A stretch of DNA of 64,000 nt from the NCBI GenBank assembly GCA_004352715.1, contig SCFE01000017.1, positions 2,587,209 to 2,651,208 of the forward strand. Reading direction: 5' to 3'. The notes under the pieces are model-generated. The model was not told where the DNA came from, searched no databases, and saw only the letters and a program-made list of their open reading frames with translations. Positions 10,317 to 22,123 of this stretch are shown piece after piece (positions within the stretch are counted from its first letter, which is position 1; every line of letters begins with the position of its first letter). The stretch is from Hofstenia miamia (Eukaryota; Xenacoelomorpha; Acoela). Both the position numbers and the translations under genes were made by a program.

Positions 10317-11939
10317 AAGTTATATTGTAGGATTTTCGTTCCAAAGAAGACAGTAGCTTCTTGACTGTAAAATCAGCAAGACGTTCGCCATTTTGGTCAG
10401 GTGCTTCGCATTTTCCCAAATAAGGGACAATGTTCCAAACATATTTGGTGGAGTTGTCGACTAGCAACCAAAATTTAAATCCGAATTAACCGGGTTTGTT
10501 GGGCATAAAAACAACAAATCGACAACGGGTTTTCATGGGAACTAGCTGCTCGTCGATGCATAAAGAAAAGTTGGGAACAAAGTTTTCGCGGCAACGTTTG
10601 GCGATTTTATCAAAGATTTCTCGAACATGAGTGAAAGGATCATCGATTCGAAAGAACGTGTTCTCTTCTCATCAAATCGCAAAAAATTTTCGTAACGATT
10701 TCTACACATAATATTGCGGAAAAGTGGTATGTCAAACTTTTCAGACCACAATGATTTCACCGAGTGATTCTTGCCATAAACTCCTCGCGCAATTTCAATG
10801 GCAAAGAATTTGTCAAGTTCATTAAGAGTAAGATCATTGAGGGCTCCTTCACTGGCATCAACTGTACATTTCAAAATCTGTCTTTGTTGATGTTTTCTGA
10901 TATAAAACAGTTAAAAGCTCTCACCTCTTGTGTCGCTTCTCGTTTCACAGGTGGCACAACTCCAGGTTGAACTCGGAATATGTCTCTCTTTCTGCATCTT
11001 CCTTTCGCATTGTTAGTATTGACTTCTAATTTGATCCACTTGTTTTTGTTTTCGGAGCACATTCGGCTTACATCACCCTCTCCTTGGTTGGAGATTTCGC
11101 CATCACTTGAATCATCAGTAGTGCTACATGTATCATTTGTAGAATCATCAATACGAGTTTGCTCAGTGTCGGAGTTGTAGTCTTCATTTACTTCGTCTGG
11201 ACTTTCATCGCCGGAATCAATTGGATCGATGTTCCAAATAGCCGTCAAGGCTTTCGTTGCCGCCGCCCTTTTCATGATTGCTTCAACAAAAATAAAGAGA
11301 AAGCCGACAATATCGCGTGCGAACTTGCAAAGAGCTAGCCAAGTTAATACAATTTTCGTTCTATTCAAAATTTGGAAAATTAGGCCTAGCTATACGATGT
11401 AGAAATTTGAATTCCTAAAACTATAGCTACAACAATCAAACAATATGATTGCGTCTTTCGTCGCTGGCAAAACTCCTTTTGACGCTATTTTAAAACCGCG
11501 CGCAGCATTTTTTGCACTAAATAGTGAGTTTCTTGCACTAAATAGTGCAAGACTTAGGTAAAGTCCTAATTGTGCATGTACAGTAGGCCTACATGTTTAT
11601 ACATTACTTGTTTTATATAAGAAAAATAGTGCATTTTATATTATGAATGTTTAATCAGTGCAATCTATATCTGTGTATATCTTAATATAAATGTTTATTT
11701 TAGTTATAAAAAAGATTTCGTCAAAAAAGACAAAGGGGGTCTTCAAAAAATATTTAAAAAAATTAGCAATTTTATTTCGAAAAACACAATATTGATTATC
11801 ATAGTGTAGGTGAAACAAAGGTGGGTATATTAGGTAAAGATAAGAAGAAGTGTAAAAACTCTCAAAGTATACGATTAGACACCAAAAGGATAAAAAACTG
11901 ATTTCGTCAAAAATGACGAAATGGGGCTTCTAGTGTTAA

Positions 11940-14160
11940 GAAACGTGTAATTGTGTTTTAGAGGCCGAAATTGGCAAGTTGGTGAAATCAGGTCAGATTT
12001 AAGAACACATTTTGGGTGTTGTTTGCGTATCATTCGATTAGTCACGTCCAAAAAGTTTGGACCGCTTTCAGTCTTGTGCTATATAAGATCCCGGAAGCCA
12101 CCCTGAGAATTTTGATAGATTTGGTATGAGTAGCTGGAAAACAAGCGAGATGGTCTTGTTTTTTCAAAATTTTTTATATAAAACATTTACAAAGAAAATT
12201 AAAACATTTTTTATAAACTTTCAAGAAACTTCAGAAGAAGGCGTATTCATACATCAAAATATAGGCATTGCAATTCATCGCCGACATTCAAAATGCATGA
12301 TGGGCAAAAAGCTCATTTATTTGGGGTTGCTTTAAATTCCCGCAAATATGCTTGCCAAATATATTAACATTTTTCCTGTAAATCTGCAACATTGGCCACT
12401 TTAACAAAATCAATATTGCCAATATTGTATAATCCAAAAGCAAGAAACGCTTAATTATTTGCCTAAATTTACCACGATGTTAAGTCGTTATTTGAATTGA
12501 ATTATTTTCATTCTAAGAACTGCCTGTTAATCATCGATGTTAAGTTATGAGCATTTCTTGTTCGTCCTAGAGATTTTAGAAATATACTGATAAAAATGTT
12601 AGTAAGTTGTGAAATCAGTTGGTTTTTAGTCACAATCTGTTCTTTTTAACACCAAATATTATTAACTATTTTAATCATTTCAGCACTTTTTGGCAAATTT
12701 AAAAGTTGGCAACATGCATACAAAATAGTGTTATATTCATTGCATGTCTGAACTACAATTCTTTTTACCATCAAAGCTACATACTTTCTAATGAATTATT
12801 CCAAAATACTGTGCCCATAACGATTTGTACTTTTTTTCATTCTATAGAATCTCAAATCTTCCAAATTTTTCTCAAAATGTACACTTGCAGTTAATTTTTC
12901 TGAGAGATGTGTCTATTTAATAATTTTGGACGATTTGAGATAAATTTTGAAAATTTGGTATTTGTAAGAATGAAAAAGTACCAACCACCCATAACTGTTA
13001 TATTCATAAATGTTTTATATTTAGGTCTAATCAAATTTGCCCAGTTAGTAAATCAGTATGAAAAAGAAGATGACGAACTAGCGCATTTATCATCTCAGTT
13101 CAATGCAATTGCCTTTAATAAGTGATTGCATTCACAAGATAGTATATTGGTGCTCTTTGTTAATTACATGGCAGTAAATTTCCATGGTTTCTGTTAATTC
13201 AACCTTGTGAGATATCTGTCATTGCTACAACCCCAGCATGTCAGAATGATTGAATTTCAGTGCTAAATCAATTCTAGACAAGATGCTTTGTATTTAATGT
13301 ATGATATATTTGTACGTACATTTATATTTTTTAGTTTTGTAATGCATTAATGCATAGAACAAAAATCTTTATTCAAAAATTACTTTACCTAATAGCAACT
13401 CTGAAAGAGTCAATAAACTACAAAAACATTTTTGAGCCAACATTGCTGAGACATTAGTAAAAAATGCAAATATGTCAGAAGGAATATGAAATTAGGTTAA
13501 TGGTTGCAACATTTTGTAAGAAAATGGGAAAGAAAACATCTTCAACAATGCTCAATAATATAGGGAGATACAATATTTACTGGGAAATTTGAAATTGATC
13601 CATTTTGCCAGTTGACAAATTGTGTTGATAATCGCTTTCTGCCAACATCCTTTCAGTATATTTTGTTTAATATGATGTTGAGGACTTTTGAAATGTTGCA
13701 CGAGTCTTTGTTTTTGATATTACTATTAAATTGGAATATTTGCGAGTTTTCATTGACTGCTCTGTAGAGGTTACTGAATTTAACATTAGCAGATAACTGT
13801 TGGCATATGATGCTAAATGCTGTTATCGAAATCGCCATTTTTTAATTATTGATTACATAAAATTTACATCAATATTGCTGAAATGATCTTTAAATTTTTC
13901 TTTACATTTTCTACCAATATATTGCAATTGAGCTCAAGTTGTAATTTCTTGTATATAATGATTGACCAATATATATTTGTTTTCCTTATAAAAACTATAG
14001 GAAGGAAAGATTGGAATCCAAGCTGCAAGAATATAGGTCATTATTTTAAAGCACAATTGACGATTTCAAAGTTTTTCTTACATTATATAAGTTACATTTG
14101 TATTTTTTATTCACATTTAATTGTAAATAATGATATACTTTTTGAAAAGTAGGCAATGAG
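11940..14160. other. A+T-rich stretch without recognised genes
   Basis: Only short frames without domain-like content. A ctatataag motif occurs near 12090 but no transcript start can be supported. Confidence 0.6.
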
Positions 14161-14163
14161 TAG

Positions 14164-14187
14164 TGAGACGGGCAGAAGCCCGTCTCA
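14164..14187. repeat. Perfect short hairpin, G+C-rich, in an A+T-rich region
   Basis: Arm tgagacgggc, loop agaa, arm gcccgtctca: a 10-bp perfect inverted repeat with a tetraloop. It is not followed by a U-rich tract, and the setting is eukaryotic, so it is not a bacterial-type terminator. It may belong to a short repeat family or an RNA structure. Confidence 0.7.
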
Positions 14188-15215
14188 TTGGGAGACCCTG
14201 AAGTTCTCATAACACTCACGACTATTTGCCACATGTAAATGCACCGATTTTATTGTACGCCATCTAGTGACAAAATATTTTTGACAAAACTAAATTGAGC
14301 AAAGTAATTTTTGACAAAAATTGTTATTTTTGTTTCCTAGGATTTTGGCAAAGTGATATAATTGATGACAAAATTAAATTGAGCACAATAATTTTAAACA
14401 ATGTTTTGTTGCTAATATTTTGTGACATTGTTAGCTGACTAATTGGGAGGTTTACATTATGTATTTTGATAATACATTGCTGACTGATATCCGTAAAAAT
14501 TCCATACTTTTCTATTGCTTAGCTAGCCTATATACAAAAGTTTTAATTCGTTTTTTTAGACAACATGCAAAGGGTTACATTTTGTTTTTTCAAATACATT
14601 GTTATACTTCATTGTAAAAAAATTCTTACATTTAATTCATTTTTTGCAAATACAAAACAGAAAAAATATTCGCCATACTTAAACATTACGGGCGTATGAA
14701 ATATAGAATTACATGATAAAGGCAATTTTGTTTTCCAAAAAATTATACATCTGATGCTATTAGTAAGATTTATGCATATACATGCTTTCATTAATACACT
14801 ATTATTATATTAGTTTTACACAATAGTCTTTTTGCATTTCTTTTTGGTTTGTATGGATTTTCAGGGATGTACACGTTTGCTGAGTGTCACATCGTTTGTT
14901 GACTTTGCACATTTTTCCAGTTTTATTTGGTTTATAACTCTTGCTCAGTCTTGATATCTTTTCCATTGTATTGTGTAGTTGCCATAGAAATACATATTTC
15001 CAGTACTGTAGTACACACATTATTAAAATTCCATAGTTTGAATGGCAAAATGTAGATTAGGACTAGACTGACAACACCCTTTGACACAATTTCTATTTGA
15101 CATGTTTCGGCATGCCGCTGCCATTTTCAAAAAGTTTCCCACTATAACATTTACAAAATATTCATCAAATTACATATTTTTATATATATTTTTTTTAATA
15201 ATATTTTCGGTAAAT

Positions 15216-15478
15216 TTAGTTTGTATTTATATTCATCTTTTTGTTTAAGCTTGGTTCTTTTAATTCTATATAAATTGATTCAATGATGCTTAGTTGAAAA
15301 TTATCAATTGCCTTGGATAAAATTTTATATGTAAATTCCATATTACAGTTCTTTAAATGATCAGAGGTGGTCGAATGAATTTTGTGTTCTTTAATTCTTA
15401 ATTGTAAATTCCTTGACGTTTTTCCAATGTATTGTGCACCACAGTTGCAAGTTATTTCATATATTAATTTGGAAATGA
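15216..15478 (-). pseudogene. Penelope-like element: GIY-YIG endonuclease C-terminus (copy 1)
   Basis: On the minus strand: IYEITCNCGAQYIGKTSRN, then LQLRIKEHKIHS, TSDHLKNCNMEF, ILSKAIDNFQLSIIESIYIE and KEPSLNKKMN, ending in a stop at 15216-15218. This is the endonuclease domain found at the C-terminus of Penelope-like retroelement polymerases: a Cys-x-Cys segment, the YIG triad and the downstream Arg, His and Glu. This short part has no break, but the reverse-transcriptase half is absent because copy 2, in the opposite orientation, begins at once. Confidence 0.75.
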
Positions 15479-15534
15479 TTTACTACAAAGTCAAGAAACT
15501 AAAAACAAACAAAGTGATTATTTATACAATTACA

Positions 15535-15827
15535 TCTTTAATATTGAATATCGAGGAATACAATCTATTAAATTACAGAAATATCTGAAAAGAATCACTC
15601 CATCATTTTTAAAGATAAGCTTTATACTAAAGACCAATAAACTAAGACATATAATAAGACTAAAAACAGGAACCAAGATCGAAAACATTTCCAAAGTAAT
15701 ATATGAAATAACTTGCAACTGTGTTGCACAATACATTCGAAAAACGTCAAGGAATTTACAATTAAGAATTAAAGAACACAAAATTCATTCGACCATCTCT
15801 GATCATTTAAAGAACTGTAATATGGAA
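15535..15827 (+). pseudogene. Penelope-like element: GIY-YIG endonuclease (copy 2, opposite strand)
   Basis: On the plus strand: QKYLKRITPSFLKISFILK and NKLRHIIRLKTG, then IYEITCNCVAQYIRKTSRN, RIKEHKIHSTISDHLKNC and NMEL. It stops being Penelope-like at about 15827, where LINE RT sequence begins. It is nearly identical to copy 1 over about 130 bp but in inverted orientation. The YIG motif reads YIR and the Gly before AQ is Val, so the catalytic motif is damaged. Truncated, inverted copies beside one another are a known habit of Penelope-like elements. Confidence 0.72.
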
Positions 15828-17690
15828 TTGGCAAATATAACGTCGCTATTTAATCCTTATTGGTACGGTGATTTACATATATTCTTAAATAGTACGCGTG
15901 TAACATTTTGTTACAATAAAGTAAAATTCAAAAAATGAGACCTATATAAGAAATTTAGAGAAATAGAGTAAATTAAGTTACTAAATTAAATACAATTGTT
16001 GCTTAAGTAGTTGCTAGTGTTGTGCACTTATGATTTTTGAGCATTAATTGCACAAAGTTTGATATAATCCTGGTCTTAGATTAACCAGGACCGAAAGGTA
16101 AACTGGGGATTCATTCTGAGGCCTAGCCCAATTCTACTGTTTAGATCAATGCTAATCCAAAGACCAAAAGCTGTCTGTTCAACATATAATATTATATATG
16201 TATACGTCAAAACCCTGGCTGCCATCACCTTATCAGAGCAGAAAAGGGACAAACTCAAGAAACTAAAGATATGTAGTATAGAAAAGCCTATTTATATGTA
16301 TGAAATTAATAATTTTGTTATTTGTTAATAAAAAATCTTTAATTTAAGACAATATGAAGTGTATGTCAATAATGCAAAAGGATTTTATATATATATATAT
16401 CGACCAAACGAAATGTCTAAGCTGTAGCGCCACTTTGCCATTATTTTTTTTGATGGTCCTAATTTTTCAAGATTCAACAAGCCGCTCATCTCACAATGAT
16501 TGTGACAGCATCCAATGGTAAATAAAAAAGCTAATACATTCATTAAAAAACGGCCAAACTTTTCAAATGCTGCTAATTTTTTAACTTTGGAGAGTCTGTG
16601 GGTGATTCAGTAATTAATAAATCTAAATCTTATGAACTGCAAAACAAAGTTGAACCTGTGGAAACCCATAAGAGCTTTGTAGTAAGTTTAATATAATATT
16701 GATGACATACGTGTTCTTCATCTGATGAATAAATATAATTTATTAAAAAATCGTCCATATCAGTGCTAATTGAATTTTCTTCAATCGGAGCAGAATGTTT
16801 CATTGTCACTTATTCATATTTATATATGATACATGTAATATCATTTGTATCACTGTCTGCATCAAATGCTAAGGCCTTAAAAATGAGAAGCAAATAAAAA
16901 TGCTTTATGCTTAGGCATATTACTAGTATATAATATTGTAACAAAATGTTACACCCGTATGTTAAAGAAATATTTAGTAATTCTGATTGGAAAATGAGAG
17001 AAGTGCAATGCAAGACATGTCATGAAAGAACATAATTAAGTATTGTAAATAAACATTGAAGGAATAGATAGATTTTCGTATTGTGCACAAATGAGAAGCC
17101 GAAGTATATCGTTTTGTAACAAAATGTTACGCCCGTTTCAATAAGGGTTAAAAAAGACGATCTCGTAAAATGCTTAAATTATAGACCCATTTCAATCACT
17201 TCTCTAATCAACAAAGTATTTTAACGAATTCTTTTTAATCAAATTAATTAGCATCTTTGCAAACATGATCTTTACTCCAAAACACAACATAGTTTTCGTA
17301 AAGGTATTTCTAGCAGCGACGATTTAATATATACTGTTGAAAAGTGAAAAAAAACTATATATGATAATGAATATGCAGCAGTTGCTTGTTTAGACCTTTC
17401 GTAAGCATTCGATTCGATTGATCATAGTGTTACTACAAAAAATTAAACATCTAGTTTTTTCTAATGACAGTGTAGGTATCATTTCTAGTTATTTGTATAT
17501 TTGTATGCAACGAGTAAAGCTTAATAAATCTTTTCAGATTGGGTTTGTACAAAAAATGGAGTCCCATTGGGAATCCCTTATTATTTAACATTTACATAAA
17601 TGATCTGTACGATTTAACAAAATGTGACGTTATACAATATGCTTCTTACGTTTACAATGTAATGCATTAAGTGCATATACATAAACAATA
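15828..17690 (+). pseudogene. Non-LTR reverse transcriptase relic split by a piggyBac-like element
   Basis: Left part, 15828-15853: ANITSLF. Right part, from 17148: KKDDLVKCLNYRPISITSLI, then QHSFRKGISSSDDLIYTVEK, VACLDLS.AFDSIDHSV (motif A), GVPLGIPLLFNIYINDLYDL (motif B region) and YASYVYNVMH where YADD would be expected. Several stops and a frameshift are present and the catalytic box is lost. The two parts join in one frame, LFKKDD, when the sequence between the two TTAA sites is removed, so this was one RT before the insertion. The family is CR1/Jockey-like. Confidence 0.75.
15854..17147 (-). mobile_element. piggyBac-like element in a LINE RT, TTAA target duplication
   Basis: TTAA lies at 15850-15853 and 17148-17151. 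The ends are imperfect inverted repeats: tccttattggtacgg at the left, and cccttattgaaacgg as the reverse complement of the right. The palindrome gtaaca-ttt-tgttac, or its complement, occurs three times (15900-15914, 16938-16952, 17116-17130), twice close to the ends. A possible transposase start on the minus strand at 16803 reads MKHSAPIEENSISTDMDDF and then YSSDEEH, acidic like piggyBac N-termini. The transposase core is gone. Confidence 0.68.
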
Positions 17691-17699
17691 ATTTTTTCA

Positions 17700-20600
17700 A
17701 TTCAGTATCAGAAGATAGCATACATCATGGACATATACATGAGAATTCAATTTCGGAAAATGGCAGTGAAATATATAGAATAAGTGCATAGAAAATGCTT
17801 ATGAATCAATTATAATCTTTAAAAAACGTTTGAGGATATCCAATTCCTAAAATAAAACCAATAAGAAATAATCATGCTATGTTCAAAGCCGTAAATTGGT
17901 GTTTGCATTCAACATTTCTTAGCATATTGATAAGGTTAGTTGATCAATTATGCGATGGTAATTCATTAAGCAATTGTTTTTGACAATTCGTAATTTTAAT
18001 CGTATTTTTATTTGAATGCGTAAACCTGCAAATTTAAAATATAAATTTGGGGAAGTTAATTTGAATATTTCAAATTTTTACACATCAGATATTATGGCGA
18101 ACAATTTTATATGAATCGTTGTTATATAAAATCAATCTGTTTTAGATTTATTGTTTGAACAATAAGGAAAACTGATAACAGTTCTAAAAGGGTCAGGAAA
18201 AGAAAACAAACAAATTATAATAAAACCAAAACAAGGAATATTTACAACTAATAATGATAATTAATTGGGTTACGGCAATGTTAGTTTCTATTAAAAGAGT
18301 AATCATGATCAGGATTGTAAAATTCACAACCTCGCCATTTCTCTCTTTTTATATTAAAGGTGTGAAAGTATTTTTTAATCTATATATTTTAGTAATTCAT
18401 TCCATATATTTATAGCTGTGCCTTAAAAATGCGTTTTTCATTATCCGCTTATTATACCTAATTGGTTCAATTAAATGCGTTCTTTTGTTTTGTTTATTAA
18501 AGTATTATTCATTATTTTGAAGAATGTCTAGGACATTTATATAGATATAACATTGTGGATGTAGAAATAAGTGAGATTTTTCTGTATTTATTATTCTTAT
18601 TAAAGCTATGAATATTAACTGTTACTTTGATAGCCCAATTTAGTTGTACCTAAAGTTTTCTGAGGAATTTTATGCTTATATCAATGTAAAGTATACTAGC
18701 AGTTGAAATGGCTCAATAATAGAGCATGAATTAACTGAATTTTTGGCTTAATTGGAAGTTTTTGAGAAATTGCTTTAATCGATAACATCACAATACTTTG
18801 CACACATTCCGGGATATGCAAGTTTTTGAGGACAAAATTTTGGAAAATATTTAAAACTAACCCTTAAATGAATCTCCCCGCCTTAGATTTTTAATTAATT
18901 AAAATTTTTTCCGAAAATTTTTTGATTTAGCCAAAAAATCAATTTTGAAAGCTTGCTGAGGAGCATTCCACCACCTACCCCCTTGTGTAAGCTATTGTAT
19001 CCGTGCTGCCTAGTGTGCTACATGTGCTACTAGGATTCAATAACAAAGTCATCATGTAATGTAGTTTATCGCCCACATTTGCATTCAGAACAATTCACTG
19101 ATTATTAGTGTAAGCCATTCTTGAACAAGGTTAGAAATCTTGAATTCATATTACAGCAAGATCTTAGGAAAAACTCGCTAGATTGGCTATTTCGCAAAAC
19201 ACTTAGCAATTCAATTCTGTGTGAAGTATTAGAAGCTGTCCATTCAGACTTTTTTAAAATCAGACTATCAAAGTTGACATGCTTCATACAAAATGTAAGA
19301 CTAGTCTTCTTTTGAACACTGTCAAATGCAATTGTCACATTTAAAAATCTACTTTGCCTAATGTTCTGTACTATTTGTACATATTTTGTGAAATGTATGC
19401 CTCACATGACTTTTGCTGGTTATTATACATAGATCAGAAATAGTGTATATTTCCTTGCAGCCTGCATTTTATGAAATACAATAATTCGATTTGACTTACT
19501 GAAAATCTTCATTCAATGTGATGGGAATATATATTATCATGGTATTATCGCGGTATGATGTATAATTTCTGAATAGCCCAATAGAGATTTTTAAAAAACA
19601 GTTTTATTAAAAGAGTACGTCCATAAAAATATTAAAATATTTGAGGAGTGTAGTGTTCATATACAATATTTTTGTTCTGTTTGGTGTGGTTTCGATCATA
19701 GTTATGCGGTTTGATGCACGATTTATCAATGAATTGACAAACCGTGTGGATAAATCTACTTGAAGCGGGACATATTTATTACTTCATATTTGTAAAATTT
19801 ACCCTCTCAATAACAACAGTTCTTGATTTGGTTTTTGACGTAAACTTCCTTGATGGTTGTTATAACTGTTTAAGTATGCATGCATAATTCCAGTTTGAGA
19901 TTTTTTGTAGTGTCAAGTTATTATAGTTAAAGAACATTTTGTTACGAGCCGGTCAACTCAACTGGCCCGTTCTTAAAGGCATGGGGCGGGCACTGGCCTT
20001 ACAACTTATGAACTTCTTTAACACTAAGTGGATTGGAACAAATAAATATTTATAAATTCCGCTCTTCAATTCACTAATATAAGAGCAGAATTAATAAATG
20101 ATTGAGTGCCATCGGCCAAATTTTGGTGCTAAATGATCGTTTACTCCAGTCCAGTGAGTGTTATAGAAGGTCATGCTCAACCTTGTGTCATTTGTAAATA
20201 GTATTTAGCTAAACGCATTTGCATAAATATATATTTCTACAACTAAAGAAGAAAATTTATTTGTGGATATATATCAAGTATGTATGAAAGTAACGTTTTA
20301 AGGAATTTGCAAATAAGGGGCACTCGTGAATCCAAATCATTGAATAGTTGCAAAATAAGTTAAAATTCTAATTTATAATAAATTCCAACATTATAAATAA
20401 ATCAATTTACAAAATTCAATTAATTATTAAAGTAACATATCGTCCACAATAAGCTTCTCTTTCTCTCCCAAACTACCAAAGGTGTCATCAGGACATTTCT
20501 AAATTTAAAAACTCTTTTAAAATAAAAAATTAAAATTATTTATGAAAACCACGAAATTTTTGATGTTTGTGACCCAGTCTACATTTCAAATGTAATCGTT

Positions 20601-21160
20601 TCACTAAAATTATTTACAGTATTCAAATATTAAACGGCCCCAAATTCACCAATAGCCACCATTTGATCAAATTTTGAATGAAATGTGCATTCATTCTCTT
20701 TAATTTTGACTATAAATATTATTGTTGAAACCTTGTGAATAAGAAAAACTAACAGAAAATAGAGAAGATACTGTCATATATAGGAATATAACAAATGAAT
20801 GCCCGGATAAAAGGAGCAAATATGGCAGCGGTTAATGTGTACACGCTGTCAAATATTGACTTGCAAGTACAGTAAACCTCTTCTGTAGACGTTCTGTAAT
20901 ATGGTATTACTGTGATGTTTGAAAGTAGTATGCGAAATAAGCTTTTTTTGCACATTTGATGGAGGGGAAGTTTATTGTGAGATGTTATTTAGTTTGTGAA
21001 ACATGCTATTAGAGCAGACAATACTTCAAAAAACTTTTGTCACACGATAGATTCTGGGTGTTATCTTAATATATAACATAATAATAAATTATTGCGCTAA
21101 ATGGATCTGCATTTTTATTTCCTTTCTAAATATTTTGCACGACAAAGCAATCCACATTGT
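17700..21160. other. A+T-rich stretch without recognised genes
   Basis: The only frames of any length are at 19105-19338, open on both strands. On the plus strand one reads VRNLEFILQQDLRKN and WLFRKTLSNSILCEVLEA. I do not recognise it and see no convincing splice sites. Possible final exon of the receptor gene on the minus strand around 20855-20910: an acceptor (…ccatattacag) leads into NVYRRGLLYLQVNI and a stop. This is speculative. Confidence 0.45.
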
Positions 21161-21165
21161 AGTGG

Positions 21166-21305
21166 TGCTTGTTTTCAAAGGATATATGATATATTTTGGG
21201 GCAATTTGCGTTTTATTCACCTTGAAATCAACAAATTATATGGGTGAATAAATGCAAATCGCCACAAAATCTATCAAGCACTGGCTTTTAACAAAGACCA
21301 CTTTA
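21166..21305. repeat. Long imperfect inverted repeat (hairpin)
   Basis: The core arm attttggggcaatttgcg… (21192-21221) pairs with its near-complement …gcaaatcgccacaaaat (21241-21270), leaving a loop of about 20 bases. Outer segments also pair: gtggtgcttg with caagcac, and caaagcaat with attgcttc. It could be a small inverted-repeat element or a hairpin RNA precursor. Confidence 0.5.
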
Positions 21306-21901
21306 ATAAACATTGCTTCGCCATATTTGATTTGGAAATGAAAAATGCAGTCCCATTTAGGGCAATCACTAAAAACATTTTTATGCCATGTATTAAAAAA
21401 AATGATGTAATCCTAATAAAATGTCACAGACTGTATATTGAAGAAGAAAATATTGCAGTAATGATTGCACAATATAAAATAAATTTGCAGGCCTATTTTA
21501 ACAAAGCGCGGATTTATCAAAAAGCTTACCACATACCAATTTATGCAAAATTAGAAAATTATATCTTCATTTATGTTTCTTAAATTTTTGCCCGCTTCCG
21601 AAAAATTGCATTGAAATGTGTAATACCTCCGCAATTGAAAAAATTAAAATACATGTAGATGAAAACTTATGATACACCTATTTACAGAAATGCACATTTG
21701 TTGTCTGAAACTTGAATCTAAGCATCTCAGAGGTATCTCGTAAAATGTGTAAATCTATTTGCGTGCAGTTTTTCAGTACAATCAAAGCTCGGTTAAGCTA
21801 TGCTATTAAATCCTAAATGTTAGAATTTAACTACATTTGACATTTTTCTATTACTTGAAAGCATTAACACGAAAAAACGCGCTCTGAATATTAGTATTTA
21901 C

Positions 21902-21992
21902 CTGAATATTTTCTTCTAAATTTGATTTGGAAGGTCGAGGTGGCGATTGTCGCTCATATCTTTCATAGCGCACAGGTGTACTGACGTTTCGA
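21902..21992 (-). CDS. Receptor gene: cytoplasmic exon after the membrane segment
   Basis: Acceptor …ttttgttttag precedes 21992 and donor GTAAAT follows 21902. It enters in phase 2, exactly what the transmembrane exon leaves, and ends in phase 0. The 30 complete codons read RNVSTPVRYERYERQSPPRP, then SKSNLEENIQ: basic and Tyr-rich, with a PPRPS segment of the kind that binds SH3 domains. The composition fits the cytoplasmic side of a single-pass protein. The next exon and the stop codon are not securely located. Confidence 0.6.
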
Positions 21993-22035
21993 CTAAAACA
22001 AAATAAACATCTATTTAAAAAATAATCATTCATAC

Positions 22036-22123
22036 AGCACAACATATCGATATATGTAACCCGCTGTAATTGCCACCACGATTATCAAAATCAGTCCGCA
22101 GAAAAAAATCACAACGCCGAGCT
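22036..22123 (-). CDS. Receptor gene: transmembrane exon
   Basis: Acceptor …tgtttattttag, donor GTATGA. Enters in phase 1, leaves in phase 2. The exon reads ELGVVIFFCGLILIIVVAI then TAGYIYRYVV: about 21 uninterrupted hydrophobic residues followed by Tyr/Arg, a type I membrane anchor with stop-transfer residues. It joins in phase to the exon at 21902-21992. The link to the upstream ectodomain exons is inferred from strand, position and intron phase only. Confidence 0.62.

Larger units (their letters stand above)
9178..11275 (-). pseudogene. piggyBac transposase, nearly complete, with a few breaks
   Basis: The start MKRAAATKAL is at 11275. It is followed by the acidic N-terminal region expected of the family, then VYGKNHSVKSLWSEKFDIPL and NIMCRNRYENFLRFD. 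The three catalytic aspartates are all visible: in the frame reading CIDEQLVPMKTRC (about 10550), in CDNFFTS (about 10110) and in CGVDAADSM (about 9880). The C-terminus is a Cys/His-rich zinc-binding tail with CGVIMCKNRR, CRSCGIFLCGSHC and CANCL. Breaks are a frameshift near 10890, a frameshift near 10650 and a stop codon where FGFKFW begins, near 10484. The duplications flanking the two N runs are assembly artefacts and would otherwise repeat part of the protein. The enzyme cuts and pastes DNA at TTAA. Confidence 0.88.
8919..11935 (-). mobile_element. piggyBac-type element with TTAA target duplication
   Basis: TTAA flanks both ends (8915-8918 and 11936-11939). Both ends start cactagaagcccc. 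The inner part of each end holds the palindrome atttcgtca…tgacgaaat (8959-8979 and 11901-11922). The left end has an extra segment, 8932-8957, that repeats the gaagcccc motif, so the two ends are not the same length. A degenerate extra copy of the end motif lies at 11718-11745. The element encodes one transposase on the minus strand. Two runs of N (9482-9715 and 10250-10316) lie inside and are flanked by duplicated sequence, so the true length is probably several hundred bases shorter. Confidence 0.9.

Noticed and set aside
10980-11180. Leu/Ser-rich plus-strand frame resembling a membrane protein
   Set aside because: Shadow of the acidic N-terminal region of the piggyBac transposase.
14164-14187. 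Hairpin as a bacterial-type terminator
   Set aside because: No U tract and a eukaryotic context.
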